Assembly: GCA_003427395.1 (NCBI GenBank)
Contig: BFEA01000673.1
Span: 369,194 to 426,795, forward strand
Direction: 5' to 3'
Length of the DNA stretch: 57,602 nt
Source of the DNA: Chara braunii
Taxonomy: Eukaryota; Streptophyta; Charophyceae; Charales; Characeae
In this document: piece after piece, positions 1 through 11,296 of the stretch
Position numbering within the stretch: the stretch's first letter is position 1
How the letters are laid out: each line of letters begins with the position of its first letter
Notes under the pieces: generated by a model
Told to the model about the DNA's origin: nothing
Seen by the model: the letters and a program-made list of their open reading frames with translations, nothing else
Databases searched by the model: none
Made by a program: the position numbers and the translations under genes

Positions 1-85
<85 letters not shown>
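1..85. repeat. (AG)n microsatellite
   Basis: Uninterrupted AG dinucleotides from the window edge to about position 85. The same tract lies at the matching place in the other LTR copy (21,261-21,388, with a run of N inside), so it belongs to the LTR rather than being a random microsatellite. Confidence 0.95.
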
Positions 86-88
<3 letters not shown>

Positions 89-100
89 GGCACAATTGTG

Positions 101-177
101 CCAGACTGTTTCGTCGGACTTCCACCGACTCATTAGGAGGTTGAACCCTCGGTAGGAGGTTGAACCCCGAGAGTCTG
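101..177 (-). ncRNA. Degenerate type III hammerhead ribozyme (antisense to LTR)
   Basis: On the minus strand the order is stem III, cleavage site, stem I, core, stem II, GAAA, stem III. Stem II (GTCGG/CCGAC) and GAAA are intact. The core reads CTAATGA instead of CTGATGA, changing the catalytic G5. Stem III has a mismatch next to the cleavage site (CTC where the other LTR has GTC). The stem I loop is lengthened by the 20-bp duplication. It is probably inactive; the second LTR carries the intact version at 21,411-21,467. Confidence 0.7.
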
Positions 178-192
178 AAGATGAGCAAAATG

Positions 193-2607
193 GATGAACG
201 AGATCCAATTACAGGACTGGAGAGAGGCGATGCGCTTCAAGTTCTTTTGGATCAGATGCTTAATGTCCCAGTTTTGGCCTTACCTCAACTCCAAACGGTT
301 GTAGAGGATGCCCTTGGTCCTATTTTGAAAACGTATCCCGTTTTCAAAGATCCAATATCACCCGAGCTTAATAACGTTCGTTTTGATTTGGCATCGTCTG
401 CGAGGTTTCGGTTTAAATGTTAGTTAGTAGTGGATATGGCAGACCAGGGCGTTGTTGAGATTGAAGTGGTTGGAGTGGAGACCCCCTGGTGTGCTGATTG
501 TCGCCGCTTTTACCATTACGAGGGGGATCAGGATTGTCCGGCCAGGCCTCGTTAGGAGGAGGGCCATCCAAAACAGAAAGGGAAGGAGGCTGATAACCGG
601 GGGAAGTCAACGATTAACCTGGATAAGGGTGCAAAGACAAAAGAGAAGGGCAAGGGGAAGGACAATGGGGGGAGCGGTGAGAATGGAGGAATGAACAAGG
701 AGCATGTCCCCCTGGGTTCCGGGGGGCCTCAAAACAAGACGGCCGGTGCAGACGCTCCCTCAGGGCAGAAGCAAGATTCGTTTGGGAAAGAGATAGTGGT
801 CTGGAAAGAACAAACCAAACCCTCTTATGCAGAGATCTTGAAAGGAGATCTTCCACAGCATAAAGGGATAGTAGACATGGAGGTGGATATGGTACCTGGT
901 CCGGGAAGGGAGGTGGAAGAGGAAAAGGGGCTGGGGGAATTGTTAGTCGATGATTTGGTCGATGGAGATGTGGAAGGAGAAGGGGTTGGGGAGAGAGAAG
1001 ACTCTGAAATAAAGGATTCGGATCAGGGTGGGGAGGGGATGGCTAGGGGGGATAAGGAGGAATTGATTGTAGTAGTGGAAAAGGTTGTGGAATTTGGGAA
1101 GGTGGAAGGGGTTGACGGGGGGCAATGGGAGGTGAGCGAGGAGACACAGAAACGGGATAGGGTGGGCATGGAACAGGGGGACGAGGATTCGGTGAAGGGA
1201 AATGAAGGGAAATGCAGCACGGGGGATGGGTTGGGAGGATGGGCTGGGATTAAGGAGAAGGAAGTTTACTCAGAGTTAGATCTCAGTGAAGAAGGTGAGG
1301 GGGAGCAGTCGGATCCGAACGAAGAAATGTTGGTAAGGAAGATTATGAGGGTCAAGGATTCCTCAGGCCATGAGGAGGTAGTGAGTGGAGTGGAGAGGGA
1401 AGAGGACGAGGAAATAGGAGAGGAAGAGGGGTGGAGAGGGGCTGTACTTGAGTCGGAGGAAGAAGATGAGAATGAGAAGGAGGGAGGGGAGGAAGAAGAG
1501 GATGAAGAAGACATTCTAGGAATAGTGGGGGAGACCATGCAGGGGGAACACTCAGAAAGGAATCCTGGGCCCTCCTTTGAAGGCTCACCTATCCTGAACT
1601 CTAGGAGAACACTGACGCATGTTGCACGGTTGGGCAGTTCTAAAGTTTATTATAATGACATGTTTGATGGGGTGGATGGGGAAAAGAGTCCCACTGTAGG
1701 GAAGGAAGACAAGGATTCACTACTGTTCACAGGTAAATCGAGATGTCCTGTCCTGAAGGAGATTGGGACTCCTGGGGGTTCCCCTTCTAAAAAGGCCAAA
1801 AGAAACGATTCTACGGGGAGAGGAACCATAGAGGATGAACTGTTTGAAGTCTCCCCGGAGCTGGAGGTAAAGGGGGGTATGGTGCGTCAGAAACGTAGTC
1901 AATGCCTTCGGGCTGCGCGCAGGGAGCTTTCTCTGGGAGGCCTGATGCGAACCCTCACTAAACAGGACAAGATCAAAGGAATGATTAAGCAATTTCTTAT
2001 TCCTCTGATTTGTTCGGAGGTATCTGCAGTGGATACAATGGTTCTTACTAGATTATCCATTAATGAAGTAGCCAAAATCCTGGCGATCCCGGTTACAGAA
2101 GCTCCATCAGATATCGAGGTAGCGGAACTGACAAAACGGCATGTTCTACATCATACTGGTTCGGTGGCGGCTCTCCCCATAATGAAGCCTAGCCGATACG
2201 TGTCTCTGGTACAAGCGGGTCCGCCAGTTGTTTTTTACTTTGTTTTAGTGGGACTTGTTACTATCACAGATTCTTTTGAGAGATGGAGTGCCTTGCAGGA
2301 TCTGTTGTCAAATCAGTCTAATAAAGGGGAGTCGCTCCCGCTTCCGGCAGGGAGGCAGGGCTCCTTGATTGTTGATTGGGTGGTGCAGGTCGGGCTACAA
2401 GACAAGCTCACAAACGAATACATTAACTCGATGTTGACCTTAGCCCGTAGTGCTTTCAAGGGGCGGGAGTCTGGGAACTCCCACCTAGTCCCCCACTCTC
2501 TTTCTTGCCAGATCCAACATCACGGTGGCTGCAGGACTGATGGTCCTGCCACCTATGCTACGAATAGCCTCTTGGAATATACGTGGCCTAGGGGAAACCA
2601 CTCGTAG
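193..2607 (+). pseudogene. LINE-1 ORF1 (RNA-binding, gag-like) remnant
   Basis: One reading frame runs from 193 to 2607, broken only by TAG at 421-423 and TAG at 553-555. Before the second stop is a zinc-knuckle-like motif, Cys 490, Cys 499, His 514, Cys 535 (C-x2-C-x4-H-x6-C), in the context TPWCADCRRFYHYEGDQDCP, typical of plant LINE ORF1. After it comes a long Glu/Gly-rich acidic stretch (about 840-1560), then a less biased C-terminal region. ORF1 proteins of this clade coat the LINE RNA and chaperone its reverse transcription. The frame overlaps the start of ORF2 by about 80 bp. Confidence 0.75.
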
Positions 2608-5600
2608 ATTTAAAAGATCGAGACTCAGAGCTTGGATTCATAGGAAAAACGTTCAGATAATTGAGTTGCAGGAGACTAAGTTGAATGACGAAAAAATCAG
2701 AGAAGCTGCTGGCTCTTGGGATGGACCTCGGGTTTGGTCTCCTGCAAAGGGGACCTGTGGGGGGGTGGCCATCTTAATCGATAAGAATCTTAATATAATA
2801 GAGATTGACTCTTACATTGATCCAGAAGGACGATCAACCTGGTTAAAATTCCAGTTAGGAAATAAAGAGTGGGTGGTCATGTCAGTTTATGCCCCTGTGG
2901 AGTTGAATCAGAGAGTCGATTTCTTGGCTAACCTCCCTAATTACATACCTGATACAGAAAACCTCGTTTTATTCGGGGACCTGAATACAATTTGATCCCT
3001 AGGCTAGATTCCTTGAGTCACCATCCAGTGAGAGCAGATGCTGAGATGCTCTCAGAATTTTTGGTTTCACAGGCTCTGTGGGATGTATATAGGACATTTA
3101 ACCCGGATGACAACGGATTCTCTTGGTTTGGTCCGCGACACTCCAAGAAAGCTCAGCCTCCGAGAAGTCGCTTGGATTATCTACTGGCACGGGGTGCTCC
3201 GTGGGATAGGTTTTGCTGGGCTGATGTCCAGTTTGCCTCTCTCTCGGACCACTATCCTGTCCTCATGGATGTGGTAGCTTTTGATATAATCCAGAAGGAA
3301 AGACCCCCCTTTAGGCTCAATGTTAATCTTTTGAAAGAGGTAGGGGTCAAAGAATGGATTATAAACCAAATGCAGTGTTGGGAGAAGGTATCAGACTTAT
3401 TTTCGGTGCTGGGTGAATGGGCAGAGGGAGGTATCAGTATAATCAGATCTGCTTTAATCAACATTTCACGAATGACTGCAGCTGCACGTCAATGGGAGGA
3501 AAGACAACTAACAAAGGAGATAATCCTAGCAGAAGAGAGGATGGGTGGGGACCCATTTTCAGATTTTTATTGGTCGGAAAAGAGAAGGAAGGCTATTGGG
3601 AAATTAGAAAAATTAGAAGTAAGAAAGCAGATAGAATGGCTAGATTGGTTGAAAATGAGGGGGGTGATTGGGTATGATAGGATGACTAAAATTTCTTTTC
3701 GGTCATTAATTCTTAGACAATCTAAATCGTTAATTAGAGAGCTTGCACACCCATTTGCAATAAACTCTCCTCTGTCTACGGACACTGCGACCAAGTGTTC
3801 TTTTGCCTTTGAGTATTTTAGTGACATTGTCACTTCAAGAAGACCATACGATACATGCCACACGGACCTCTCGATGGATAACTCTTTTTGGGAGAGATCT
3901 CATATCAAATTGTCTGAGCAGATGCGGGTAGCTCTAGAGGAACCGTTCTCGATGGAAGAATTGGGCAAGGCGGCAAGACAGATGGCACATGGGAAGTGTC
4001 CGGGCTTAGATGGCCTGACGGTGGAATTATACGTGGAATGTTGGGACGTATTTGACCCTTTTTTTGACTAAAATTTATAATAATATAAGAACGGTGGGGT
4101 CGCTGCCGGCTGGTTTCCTAATGGGCTACATCTCTTTCTTATATAAGAAATGAAATAAGTCAGATGTGAGGAACTACAGGCCAATTTCGGTTCTGAATGT
4201 GGCCTATAAGATTTTGGCTAAGGCCCAGGCCTCCAGATTGTCAGAATTCCTCCCTGAGTTGGTCGGACAAGAACAAGGTGCCTTTGTGAAGGGTCGTTCT
4301 ATATTTGATAATATTATGTCGACCCTTCAGGCTCTGGAAATCATATCAGTGGAAAAAAAGGAAGTGGCGGTCCTTCTCCTTGACATGGAGAAGGCCTATG
4401 ACAAGGTAGGCTGGCGTTTTGTCTTCACTACCCTGAGACACATGGGGTTCGGTCCTCAATTTATAAGGTGTGTGGAAGCTATGTATTTAGGGGGCCTCTT
4501 CGGTAGTCCTAGTAAATGGTAGATTGTCCGAACCGTTTAAACTCACGGGGTCCTTGCGTCAAGGATGCCCGCTGGCTCCTCGGCTCTTTGTTCTCCAATT
4601 GGAGATTCTGTTGGACAATATAAGGTATAACACAAGCATAAAGGGGCTTCAACTTCCCCCCTCCATTCATTGGAAGGGAGGGGCGATGGCGGATGACCTC
4701 ACGATCGCATGTGAGAACTCTCCGATGTCCTTGTTAGAATTAAGGATGGTACTGGATAGTTATTGTGATCTTTCTGAGGCATCTATCAACTGGGATAAGT
4801 CTGTGTTTTTACTCCCCTCCCCCTTCATTCTAGGTGTGAAATGGGGTCTGAGGGAGGTACCTCTGGGGAGTTCTGAGGGCCTTTTGGGGGTACAGGCGTC
4901 CTTGTCTAATTGTTCTTCGGAACAAGACAAAGTGTTAAAAGAGAAGGTTTGCTCCAAAATTTTGGGATGGTTACGAAATCACAAGCTGTCGACATTCGGC
5001 CGGGCCTTGGTTCTTTCTTCGGCAGGATTTTCAATTTTATGGTTTCCCCTCTCTGTTCACTCTTTGGGGAATAGAGCTTATGTTCACATCAAGAGGGTGG
5101 CAGCCCAATATCTTTGGAAGCCCTCCTCGTCAGAAGATCAGAATTTCATTTATAAAATTGCTTGGGACTTGGTCTGTCAGCCGAGAGACCAGGGGGGCTT
5201 GGGTATCCTGGACCCAATGGACCAAAACGTGGGGCTGCTGCTCAAATGAATTATTAAAGCCTGTTTTCTGAAGGAGAAAAAATTATGGGTGCTGCTTGCG
5301 GAATATATTCTGAAGAGGGACTGTTCTTTAACAGAGGGAGTGGATGTCTGGTCTTGTTTAGTGCTTACCAAATTCTCTAAAAGAAGGACCCACTCTAGAA
5401 TCTGGTCAGGCATTCTTGCGGCATGGAGAAAAGTTAAGCCGATGCAGCTATGTGACCCTCAGACAAGGATAGAGGTGGGAAACCAGTGTTTGTTTGATAA
5501 TGAATTAATTAAGAGGGAGACTGGTTTGCCCTTTGAGTTGGGTCAAAGGTCTGGGAGTTTTGCCCGATCTTGGATTGAAAAAGGAGTGTTCCAGATAAAA

Positions 5601-6776
5601 CATATTTGGGATAGTGCAAGACAGACTTGGATTTCTCTTGAGGTCCTGAGGAAAAAACTACCCAGGCTTCATAACGTGGAAATACACTATGCTGCTCTTC
5701 TGACGGCAATTCCACGGCGATGGCAAGATTTGTTGATGGTCTCCTTAGAACATGGGATATATACTTGGGTAGTACACCCAGACAACTCGAGTTTTATATT
5801 AAGAGTACTTGGCCCAGACTTACCGGTTGGTATGAAGTTACAACAATGGAGGGTGGGTAGTAAGACTAAAAATGGCGTTTTGCTGTCCAGGGATTCTGAG
5901 AAGGAAATTTCTCTGGACTCTACCGTAGGCCTTCGGGAAGTCCGGGTCTGGGAACGGCGGGAACAAAATAATACTCAACACATCTTACTGGATGGGTTTG
6001 CAGAAGATTTTAGGGTGGAACCTGTCCAACTCGGGTGGACGAACGCTGAGGGGAAGGCAACGCCATTGTTTTTCTACTACCCCAGAGTAGGGGTTACTCA
6101 ATGCAGAAAAAAGAAAAGGCTACCAAGGGAGATAGCTACTCTTCGCTTTTAGAAATGGCGAGGGCATGACAAATCCCCTCCAGAGTTTATAGCTTTATGG
6201 AAGGTACTCAAAAGGATTCCGTCACAGAAACAGGCCAGTCTAATGTGGGCCCAATCGCTGGGGATAATCCCGTCGGCAGTGTGGTTGAGTCAGAGAGGCA
6301 TGGAGTTGAGTCAATGTTGTCATCGCTGCCGTTGGGGGTGGGAAACTGCGGATCACATTTGGCTTGAGTGCCCGCTATCAAGGGAAGTGTGGTGCTGGTG
6401 GAAGCTCCACTGGGAGGAGGGGGGAGGTAAGGAGTGGGAATGGACGGATGATTGGATAGTGTCGGCTATCCTCCCCCCGGGGGCACAGTGGAGAGATACT
6501 TGGTCTTATATGGCCTTGGTGTGCAGGGGTCTCATAATGCACACCCTGTGGAAAACACGGAACGCTAAAATATTTAGAAACGAGATGTGGTCCTTTCAGC
6601 AATACAGACAATGTATACTGGACTCCATCAGACTATTAGTTCTGGTTGATTGGAGGCGCTCCCAGCGGAAGGATGGAAGAGGCCTGTTATGGTTTCGCAA
6701 ACACATGACTCAAAGATATTTTTTGGCATCTATTGGTCCGGAAGGTGGTCTCTGCATTGCCAAATGGCTTTATTGA
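2525..6776 (+). pseudogene. LINE-1 ORF2: APE endonuclease - reverse transcriptase - zf-RVT remnant
   Basis: Domains in order. The endonuclease (about 2555-3280) has WNIRGLG, QETKL, SVYAP, GDLN, RLDYLLARG and SDHYPVL. The RT (about 4000-4800) has NYRPIS, LLDMEKAYDKV (motif A), SLRQGCPLAP (motif B) and MADDL (motif C). The C-terminal zf-RVT (about 6300-6400) is C-x2-C-x8-H-x4-C followed by REVWCWW. The protein would nick target DNA and prime reverse transcription from the nick. Breaks: a frameshift near 2992 inside the GDLN block, a frameshift near 4060, TGA near 4150 in the LYKK-N motif, a frameshift near 4520, TGA at 5247-5249 where LINE-2 has Trp, and TAG at 6150-6152. Confidence 0.85.
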
Positions 6777-7272
6777 TTCAATGGTTCTCTTGGTTTACCA
6801 TGATGGAAAGGTTGTAGGGTCGAGTTTTAGGCTCGTGCTTGCTGTAAGTTGATGCATTCTTGTCTGAAGAATTTGCTGGCTGATCTGGCCAGTCTAGATT
6901 GGAGGTGGACTGGGAGTGATTTTATTGATATTGTTTTACAGTCAGTCAGTAGGTCTAGATTGGAGGTGGACTGGGAGTGATTTTATTGATATTGTTTTAC
7001 AGTCAGTCAGTAGGAGATAGGTTTTCGCTATTGGATTGGCCGGGAGCATCTAGATGGATTAGCCTATCGAGAAGGATGCCGCGCCTTCCTATGAATTGAA
7101 TTTTTGTTTGGAAGGAAAATGGGACACTGGACCCGGTTTCCAGAAGCCTACAGCTGGGTAATGGCCCGAGCCTGTCTTGTACCGGGTCGTTATGTGGGGT
7201 GTATTCCCGGGCCCCTGTCCTTGGTTTTGTAATGAGATATCTGTGCTTCCAAAAAAAATAAATAAAAAAAAA
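6777..7272 (+). other. LINE-1 3' UTR and A-rich tail
   Basis: Non-coding sequence after the ORF2 stop. It contains a perfect 61-bp tandem duplication (6892-7013) and ends in an A-rich tail interrupted by T (about 7250-7272). Confidence 0.75.
6892..7013. repeat. Perfect 2 x 61-bp tandem duplication
   Basis: The unit beginning GTCTAGATTGGAGG occurs twice head to tail (6892-6952 and 6953-7013) with no visible difference, so the duplication is recent or an assembly effect. Confidence 0.9.
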
Positions 7273-7663
7273 TCGAATGAATCTTCTGCTAAAACATGGA
7301 AATATACCCCGCCATACTCCCCGCCCCCCACCTTGGCCTAGTAGCCAAAGGTCTGCGCCCGTCCTTTTGACGAACGGGCTGCAGACCGCCGCCTACACCT
7401 GGCGCCGTTGGCGTCCGGGTACAGGCGCAGGATACAGGGGGAAAGAAGACCCTGTCGAGCTTGGCTCTAGTTCGACTCTATGAAATGACTGTGGGAGGGG
7501 GTGGCTGTTCGTTTGGAACGGCGACCTGCCCTTTCACAGAAAAACGAGGGGGGGTCAAAGGAAAAGAAGAAAAAAAAAAAAAAAAAAAAGGAGAGGAAAA
7601 AAAAGGGAAGGATAGAAAAAAAAAGTAACGGCCGCGAATGTGGCCGCGGCCGTGGAACAGGTG

Positions 7664-7689
7664 CAGCCCCTAGAAGCTTCTAGGGGCTG
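7664..7689. repeat. 26-bp perfect palindrome in LTR
   Basis: A self-complementary sequence centred on AAGCTT, running from CAGCCCC to GGGGCTG. It is preserved without change at 21,873-21,898 in the second LTR. Confidence 0.9.
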
Positions 7690-7800
7690 AAGGGACTGCG
7701 CCTGTTCAGTTGGGCATACAGTCCTAAAATGGCTTGGTACTGCCATTTTGCACTGCGCCTGGCCGTCGATGGGGGCCAGGTGCATAGCCAGAGCTAGGGA

Positions 7801-7826
7801 CTTGATGTTCCTAGTGGAACATCAAG
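7801..7826. repeat. 11-bp-stem hairpin in LTR
   Basis: CTTGATGTTCC and GGAACATCAAG are separated by TAGT. The same hairpin is at 22,010-22,035 in the second LTR. It lies about 100 bp upstream of the TATA box. Confidence 0.85.
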
Positions 7827-7921
7827 ATTCTAAGCCCTCGATCGAAGTACAGATCGAAGGCCAGGCTCAGCCCCGTTTTTTTGGCTGAGCCTCAAGTGGC
7901 TGCCCACTACTCCAGCCCAGC

Positions 7922-7928
7922 TATAAAA
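7922..7928 (+). promoter_or_regulatory. TATA box of the 5' LTR
   Basis: TATAAAA within AGCTATAAAAGCCGGG. The matching site in the second LTR is at 22,131. Its position downstream of the hairpin cluster suggests the U3/R boundary lies about 30 bp further on, near 7955. This is inferred from sequence only. Confidence 0.55.
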
Positions 7929-9699
7929 GCCGGGCTGGCCAGCAGCATCCTCACTTAGTTGAGGTGCTGCCCACATTCCGATTGAATGTGGAGTAGTCAG
8001 CAGCATTATGCTGTTGAGGTGGAGTGCAGTGGTCTGCAGTGGGCACGGAAGTGGAGGCAGCCATAGCCACCACTTCACCTTGTGACCACGTGAAAATTCA
8101 ATTGTGGGAACACCCTCCTGGAGGGCTATCTTGCTTGAGTTGTGTGGTCTAGCCTCTGCTCACCTGAGCACTTGGTGGAGGACGCGGACCATCATTCAGG
8201 AGAAAGGCCACAACTTATGAGTTGTGTGCCGCATATTTTTATACGGCAGTCATTTTCTTTTAATTGGAATATTACCCGACTTTCTTGAGTGAGTCGAACC
8301 AAACTTCACTCAAGGTCAGTTGAATGACTCAGAATTCCCTTCACACCTGCGTGAACCCACACTTTGCTTGACCTTGTCATTTTGAATGTCCAAATGAAAA
8401 GGCAGAAGAAAGTTGTGTGAGTCATGCATGTGAATGGAGTGGTCTGACTCGGGTATGGGGTCGTACTGTTTTCCTTTGAACTTTTTTTCTTTGCATGTTG
8501 TGCAGGTAGGTAGAAGGATATTTGCCATGAAGATTGACTTTGCCTGTTGGAGAAAAGGAAAAGGATTGTTCCCTTTCAATCTTTCACCTGTCTGCATGAT
8601 AAAATACTTGAATTTAGAATGAATAATCTCAACGGGCACTGTGCGAGCAGTCTATCACAAATGATTTTTTCTACTTGTACCTGTCAAAATGATTCTCATT
8701 CTCTATCTCATTCAATTTCTTTACGTCTAAATTACCGAGAACCGAGAAGGAATGAGAGTAATTGAGAACTACTTGCGGTGAACGCATTCTCTTCTCTAGA
8801 AACCATCCAAGGCGGCGGTTCGTATGCTTTCGGAGCCGGCCCTGTTATTGACTTGGAGTGGACCCGACTCGTCTTGCCGATTCAGTGGTGACGGCCCAAC
8901 CTCTGAGATTTGAGTCTTTGGGCTCAGGCGGGGGGAAGGAGTATCCACAGACCACTTCCTAGAAGGAGAGGCATGCAATATTTCAAGCCATGTACCAAAT
9001 CAAGAATCGTCTGTGAAGCAACCTGTCAGCCAGGGAGATTGAAAATGTATGGAGACAGGCGTATGCGTGTTTAATCATAAATAAACGTTAGTTGGAATAA
9101 TGACTTTGGCAGATCATCTCATCAAGTCAAAAATCCAATCTTGTGTGATTGGATGTAAAGTGTATTGATTTTATTTATTTATTTTGTGGTCAGAGAGTTA
9201 TAAAGGGACTAGGATTATATTGTGGGTTTCACGTTTGGTTGAGACCGTCCTAGTCGACCGACGTTCGTTCGTACCGAGGAGATCAGCGCCCTTGGGAACG
9301 GACAACGTTTGGGTCCACTTGACGTTAACCAAGCGTACCTATACTCCAGCGAGCGAGCAAACGCCCTCAGCTGACCTTCCTCTGCAATTGCATGTAAAAA
9401 CTTTCGCACGTGGGTTAGTAACTCGGTAGGGATACGCCTCTGAGGGTGGTGATATCCCCTTAGGGAAGGTAAGTTGTGCCCCCTGAGAACCTATCTTGTC
9501 GTAGGGGACCGTAGGATGTACAGCTAGCGCACCCGGCTAGAGCCGCGAAGGGACAATGCAACCACGTCTGTCTCGACGGTTCACGGGATTATTTATGCAT
9601 CGTCCTAAGTTGTCTCTCGATCTTGATTTTTTTGTTTTACTCCTGCGTGACATAGCCGGGAGGGCCCTCACTTACGCGAGGGCCTATGCGCTCGACAGG

Positions 9700-9715
9700 T
9701 GGCGCCGTTGCCGGG
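9700..9715 (+). promoter_or_regulatory. Primer-binding site, tRNA-Asp type
   Basis: TGGCGCCGTTGCCGGG starts 2 bp after the LTR end. This is the usual PBS of many plant Ty3/gypsy (for example Athila-like) elements, complementary to the 3' end of tRNA-Asp. It fixes the orientation of the LTR element as +. Confidence 0.8.
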
Positions 9716-10978
9716 AATAACGACAAACTACCTTTGTCCCTAGCAGAACGACACTCGGGTATTTTATTTTGTAATGGATCAATTGATCTTATTCTGAATT
9801 TTTAAAATTAGTTATTATATCATCATCGATTGGTTCTTATTATTTTATCTCTATGGGTTATATATTGGTTTTATTCTGAAAATTATTCAGTTTATTTTCG
9901 AACGATCCAGTTGAGTTTAAATTCTTTATATCTTGATATTAATTGAGCCGTATTCTGTTATTGTTTTGATAACCGTTGACATTATCTCTGAATTCCGAGT
10001 TATTGTTATTATGTTCATATGTCATATTTTAAATGTAAATTCTATCATGAATTTGGAAGTATTGTTATCGACTGGATCTATTGTCGACCAAACGCTGGCT
10101 TCCTTTTGATATTGTTCTGCAGATCTATTTAGTCACGTATCTGATATTGAAATGATGTATATTTCGATAGATCAGTTTACTCGGACTCTCATTTACTTTG
10201 AAATTATCCGTTTTAGCGATGCGCTTCTATGGTTGAAGGCATCTGAACTACTATTTAATATTATTTAGCTTGGATCGTTATGAAATTTCATGTGAAAGCA
10301 TTTGTTGTAAGTTGTATTGTTGTTGTTGAATACCTTTGAAGTAAATTTTGATTGCATTATCATGTCACGATAAATTTCTGATGGATTTGTGAGCTCCGTA
10401 GGTGGTAGTGAGGCCCACGCCGGAGCTATGCTCCTGGTCCATAATGGGATGTTGTCTTCCGAATCCTGAGTGGTTTAAGGGAAGGAAGACTACACTATCA
10501 TTGAAAGGGAGGAAGGTGTTGAGATCCTGTTAGAATGTTGCATGTAAGGGTAGACGACTATTGTTTGTCATGGGGGGAGGAGTGACTACCTAACCTCGTG
10601 CCAGACGTTGTCACAATACCTCCATGATCGGGGCCTAGTCAACCTCGATCATGTGGGGTGGGGCAGTTCTACTCTATGTGCAGGGGACTAATGGGGTCGA
10701 AGACACTAAAATCGGAGGGAATGTGGTGAGGCTCGAATCTTAAGCGGGGCTTGATGTCGAGATGTTACCCTCATATGGATTACACCACTCCTCGACGCAT
10801 GTCACAAAAGTTCAGAAACGTCGGACATGATAACTATGTGAATTGTTTTCCTCTTTGAAATTGGAATGAGCTCAAAACTTGGGCGAAGACTTTTGAATTA
10901 ATGGTTGCTCTTTGAATGGTTGGTTCAGACTTGTCCGAACAGCATCCGATAGGTTGATATCAACCTGAAGGTTGTCGA

Positions 10979-11296
10979 TTTTAGGCTTACGAGGGGCGGA
11001 ATCTGGTAACCATTCAGAGAGACATAATTGTTGGCCGCCAGTGGGATGATGCTATGACCATTCTGAAAAAGATCCTGTGTATTTTAGGCTTCCAGGGGCT
11101 GAATCTAGGTCCAAGTTTTGATTTTTAGGCTTGCGAGGGGCGGAATCTGGTACTATTCTAATTGATGAGTAGAAAACTGTTATAGTTTAGGCTTCTGGAG
11201 GCTGAATCCAGTTTTGTTGTATTATGTTAATGTTGCTGGAGTCAAATCCAGTATTGTGATATCTATGTTTAGGCTTCTGGAGGATGAATCCAGGTT
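10979..11296 (+). repeat. Dispersed ~28-bp motif, five copies
   Basis: Copies of a motif of the form TTTAGGCTTC-N-GGAGGCTGAATC start near 10,979, 11,082, 11,122, 11,186 and 11,268, with a partial copy near 11,235. Two of them hold the inverted pair CTGGA...TCCAG. Spacing is irregular (40-103 bp), so this is not a simple tandem satellite. Confidence 0.7.

Larger units (their letters stand above)
1..191 (+). repeat. Left fragment of the 5' LTR, interrupted by LINE-1
   Basis: Positions 86-191 match 21,389-21,481 of the second LTR, apart from a duplicated stretch of about 20 bp (the GAGGTTGAACCC segment occurs twice). The match stops after ATGAGCAAAAT at 191 and resumes at 7273 with TCGAATGAATC, which are adjacent in the second LTR. 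LINE-1 is therefore an insertion in this LTR. Confidence 0.8.
192..7272 (+). mobile_element. LINE-1: L1-clade non-LTR retrotransposon, decayed, 5'-truncated
   Basis: The element carries ORF1 with a zinc knuckle and ORF2 with APE endonuclease, reverse transcriptase and zf-RVT, then a 3' UTR and an A-rich tail ending at 7272. The insertion site is fixed by comparison with the uninterrupted LTR copy at 21,470-21,490. The 3' side continues straight into LTR sequence, so a target duplication, if any, is short (the AAAAT at 187-191 merges with the tail). ORF1 lacks the roughly 200-residue N-terminal region seen in LINE-2, which fits 5' truncation. At least five stops and three frameshifts make it non-functional. 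Confidence 0.9.
7273..9697 (+). repeat. Right part of the 5' LTR
   Basis: Collinear with 21,482-24,996 of the second LTR, except that the second copy has an extra 1075 bp (22,298-23,372). It contains a promoter-like block with a TATA box at 7922, several strong hairpins between 7620 and 8010, a poly(A) run near 7570, and ends at CTCGACA (9691-9697) just before the primer-binding site. Short ORFs here do not line up with any protein family and differ between copies, so I call none of them genes. Confidence 0.8.

Noticed and set aside
1266-1588. Ser/Pro-rich ORFs on the minus strand opposite LINE-1 ORF1
   Set aside because: They are the complement of the Glu/Gly-rich stretch of ORF1.
7446-7452. 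TGTCGAG at about 7446 as the true LTR start (it would pair with the CTCGACA end)
   Set aside because: Homology between the two copies continues far upstream of it, through the hammerhead and the (AG)n tract.
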